Positions 31,596-32,200 of a stretch of DNA of 32,200 bases are shown in pieces. Source of the stretch: Acidobacteriota bacterium (lineage in GTDB: Bacteria > Acidobacteriota > Terriglobia > 20CM-2-55-15); contig QHXD01000004.1 of assembly GCA_003223895.1 (NCBI GenBank), positions 866 through 33,065 on the forward strand, given 5' to 3'. The notes beneath the pieces were generated by a model, which worked only from the letters and a program-made list of their open reading frames with translations, was not told the DNA's origin and searched no databases. Position 1 is the stretch's first letter; every line of letters starts with the position of its first letter. A program made the translations under genes and the position numbers.

Positions 31596-32200
31596 AAGAG
31601 AAAGTCATCATTGCGCTGGACGTCAGTTCCCGGGAGCAGGCCCTGGCGCTTGTGAAGACCCTCAGGAACATGACCGGAATGTTCAAAGTCGGCGGCCAGC
31701 TGTTCATGGCCGCGGGGCCGGCGATCGTTCGCGAGATTGTGGATCTTGGCGCGAAAGTTTTCCTGGACTTGAAATTCCACGACATACCAAACACCGTGAA
31801 GCATGCGGCCGTGGAAACCGCGAAACTTGGCGCTTCGATGATGACGATTCATGCCAGCGGAGGGCGTGCGATGATCGAGACGACGATTCGCGAGTTGCAC
31901 GACAAATTTGGCGCCAGGAGACCTGCCGTTGTTGCAGTCACTGTCCTTACTAGTCTCGATACACGCGCATTGTTTGAATTAGGGATGGAGCAGCCGATCG
32001 AAGAGCATGTACAACGACTGGGCCTCCTGACGCAGGATTGCGGCGCTGACGGTGGCGTCTGCTCTCCACGTGAAATCCAGGGCCTGCGAAAAGTCGTGAC
32101 GCCCGCGTTCAAGATCGTGACACCCGGGATTCGCATGCCCGATCAATCACTCAATGACCAGCAGCGTATCGCAACACCTCACGAAGCTGTTGCAGCAGGT
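31592..32200 (+). CDS. pyrF: Orotidine-5'-phosphate decarboxylase, N-terminal part
   Basis: The gene is open to the window end (203 codons visible; it runs off at base 32200). It performs the last step to UMP. The catalytic motif DLKFHDIPNTV contains Lys61 and Asp64; the opening MKEKVIIALDVSSREQALALV and MFKVGGQLFMAAGP are typical of the PyrF family, as are the later VAVTVLTSLD and TPGIRMPDQSLNDQQR. The start overlaps the pyrD stop as ATGA. Confidence 0.96.
   Translation, partial: MKEKVIIALDVSSREQALALVKTLRNMTGMFKVGGQLFMAAGPAIVREIVDLGAKVFLDLKFHDIPNTVKHAAVETAKLGASMMTIHASGGRAMIETTIRELHDKFGARRPAVVAVTVLTSLDTRALFELGMEQPIEEHVQRLGLLTQDCGADGGVCSPREIQGLRKVVTPAFKIVTPGIRMPDQSLNDQQRIATPHEAVAAG

Overview
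The window is about 32 kb of bacterial chromosome, moderately GC-rich. The mix of genes looks like an Acidobacteriota-type Gram-negative: a cytochrome c/Vgb-propeller protein, an M56 peptidase with TonB C-terminal domains, an MscL with a zinc ribbon, an EF-P with a PGNWRG loop, many exported proteins and many palindromic intergenic repeats. This assignment is an inference from gene content; no rRNA or other phylogenetic marker was compared by search.

Layout. 1-3.2 kb: the 3' end of selA, a convergent cytochrome c/beta-propeller gene preceded by a 44-aa membrane microprotein, then efp. 3.3-5.3 kb: a blaI/blaR-type regulator-protease pair with overlapping stop and start. 5.4-7.9 kb: a tight operon of exported msrB, exported msrA, a cytochrome b membrane protein and a Tat-dependent molybdopterin oxidoreductase, which reads as an envelope methionine-sulfoxide or S-oxide repair unit. 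7.9-11.6 kb (minus strand): UbiA-type prenyltransferase, family 2 glycosyltransferase, exported M24 aminopeptidase. 11.6-16.2 kb (plus): ChaN-like protein, larB and mutS2, each overlapping the next. 16.2-18.0 kb: a REP-like palindrome split by a complete IS1380-family element. 18.0-23.0 kb: dnaG, rpoD, a CAU-anticodon tRNA, a C4 zinc-ribbon coiled-coil protein and an RNase HI-like protein. 23.1-26.0 kb: dinB-like gene and leuS, divergent from a shared TATA element. 26.0-32.2 kb: divergent pyrimidine genes, with pyrR-pyrB-pyrC continuing into an exported M20 peptidase and mscL on the minus strand, and pyrD-pyrF (cut by the window end) on the plus strand.

The strongest signal not explained by the genes is a set of three palindrome families. 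Family A has the core GCSGGCTTTAGCCSGC (243, 2556, 27877, and probably the outer arms at 26031). Family B has the core GGGGACAGACG (16172 and 26031). Family C has the core GGCGGATCTG (2586 and 22964). They sit at gene ends, one is nested inside another, one was split by the IS, and one supplies both the pyrC stop codon and part of the next gene's signal peptide. Several genes (blaI, dinB, leuS, pyrR, pyrD) have a -10-like hexamer 5-10 nt before the start codon and no clear Shine-Dalgarno, which suggests leaderless mRNAs. I found no CRISPR array, prophage or defence system.
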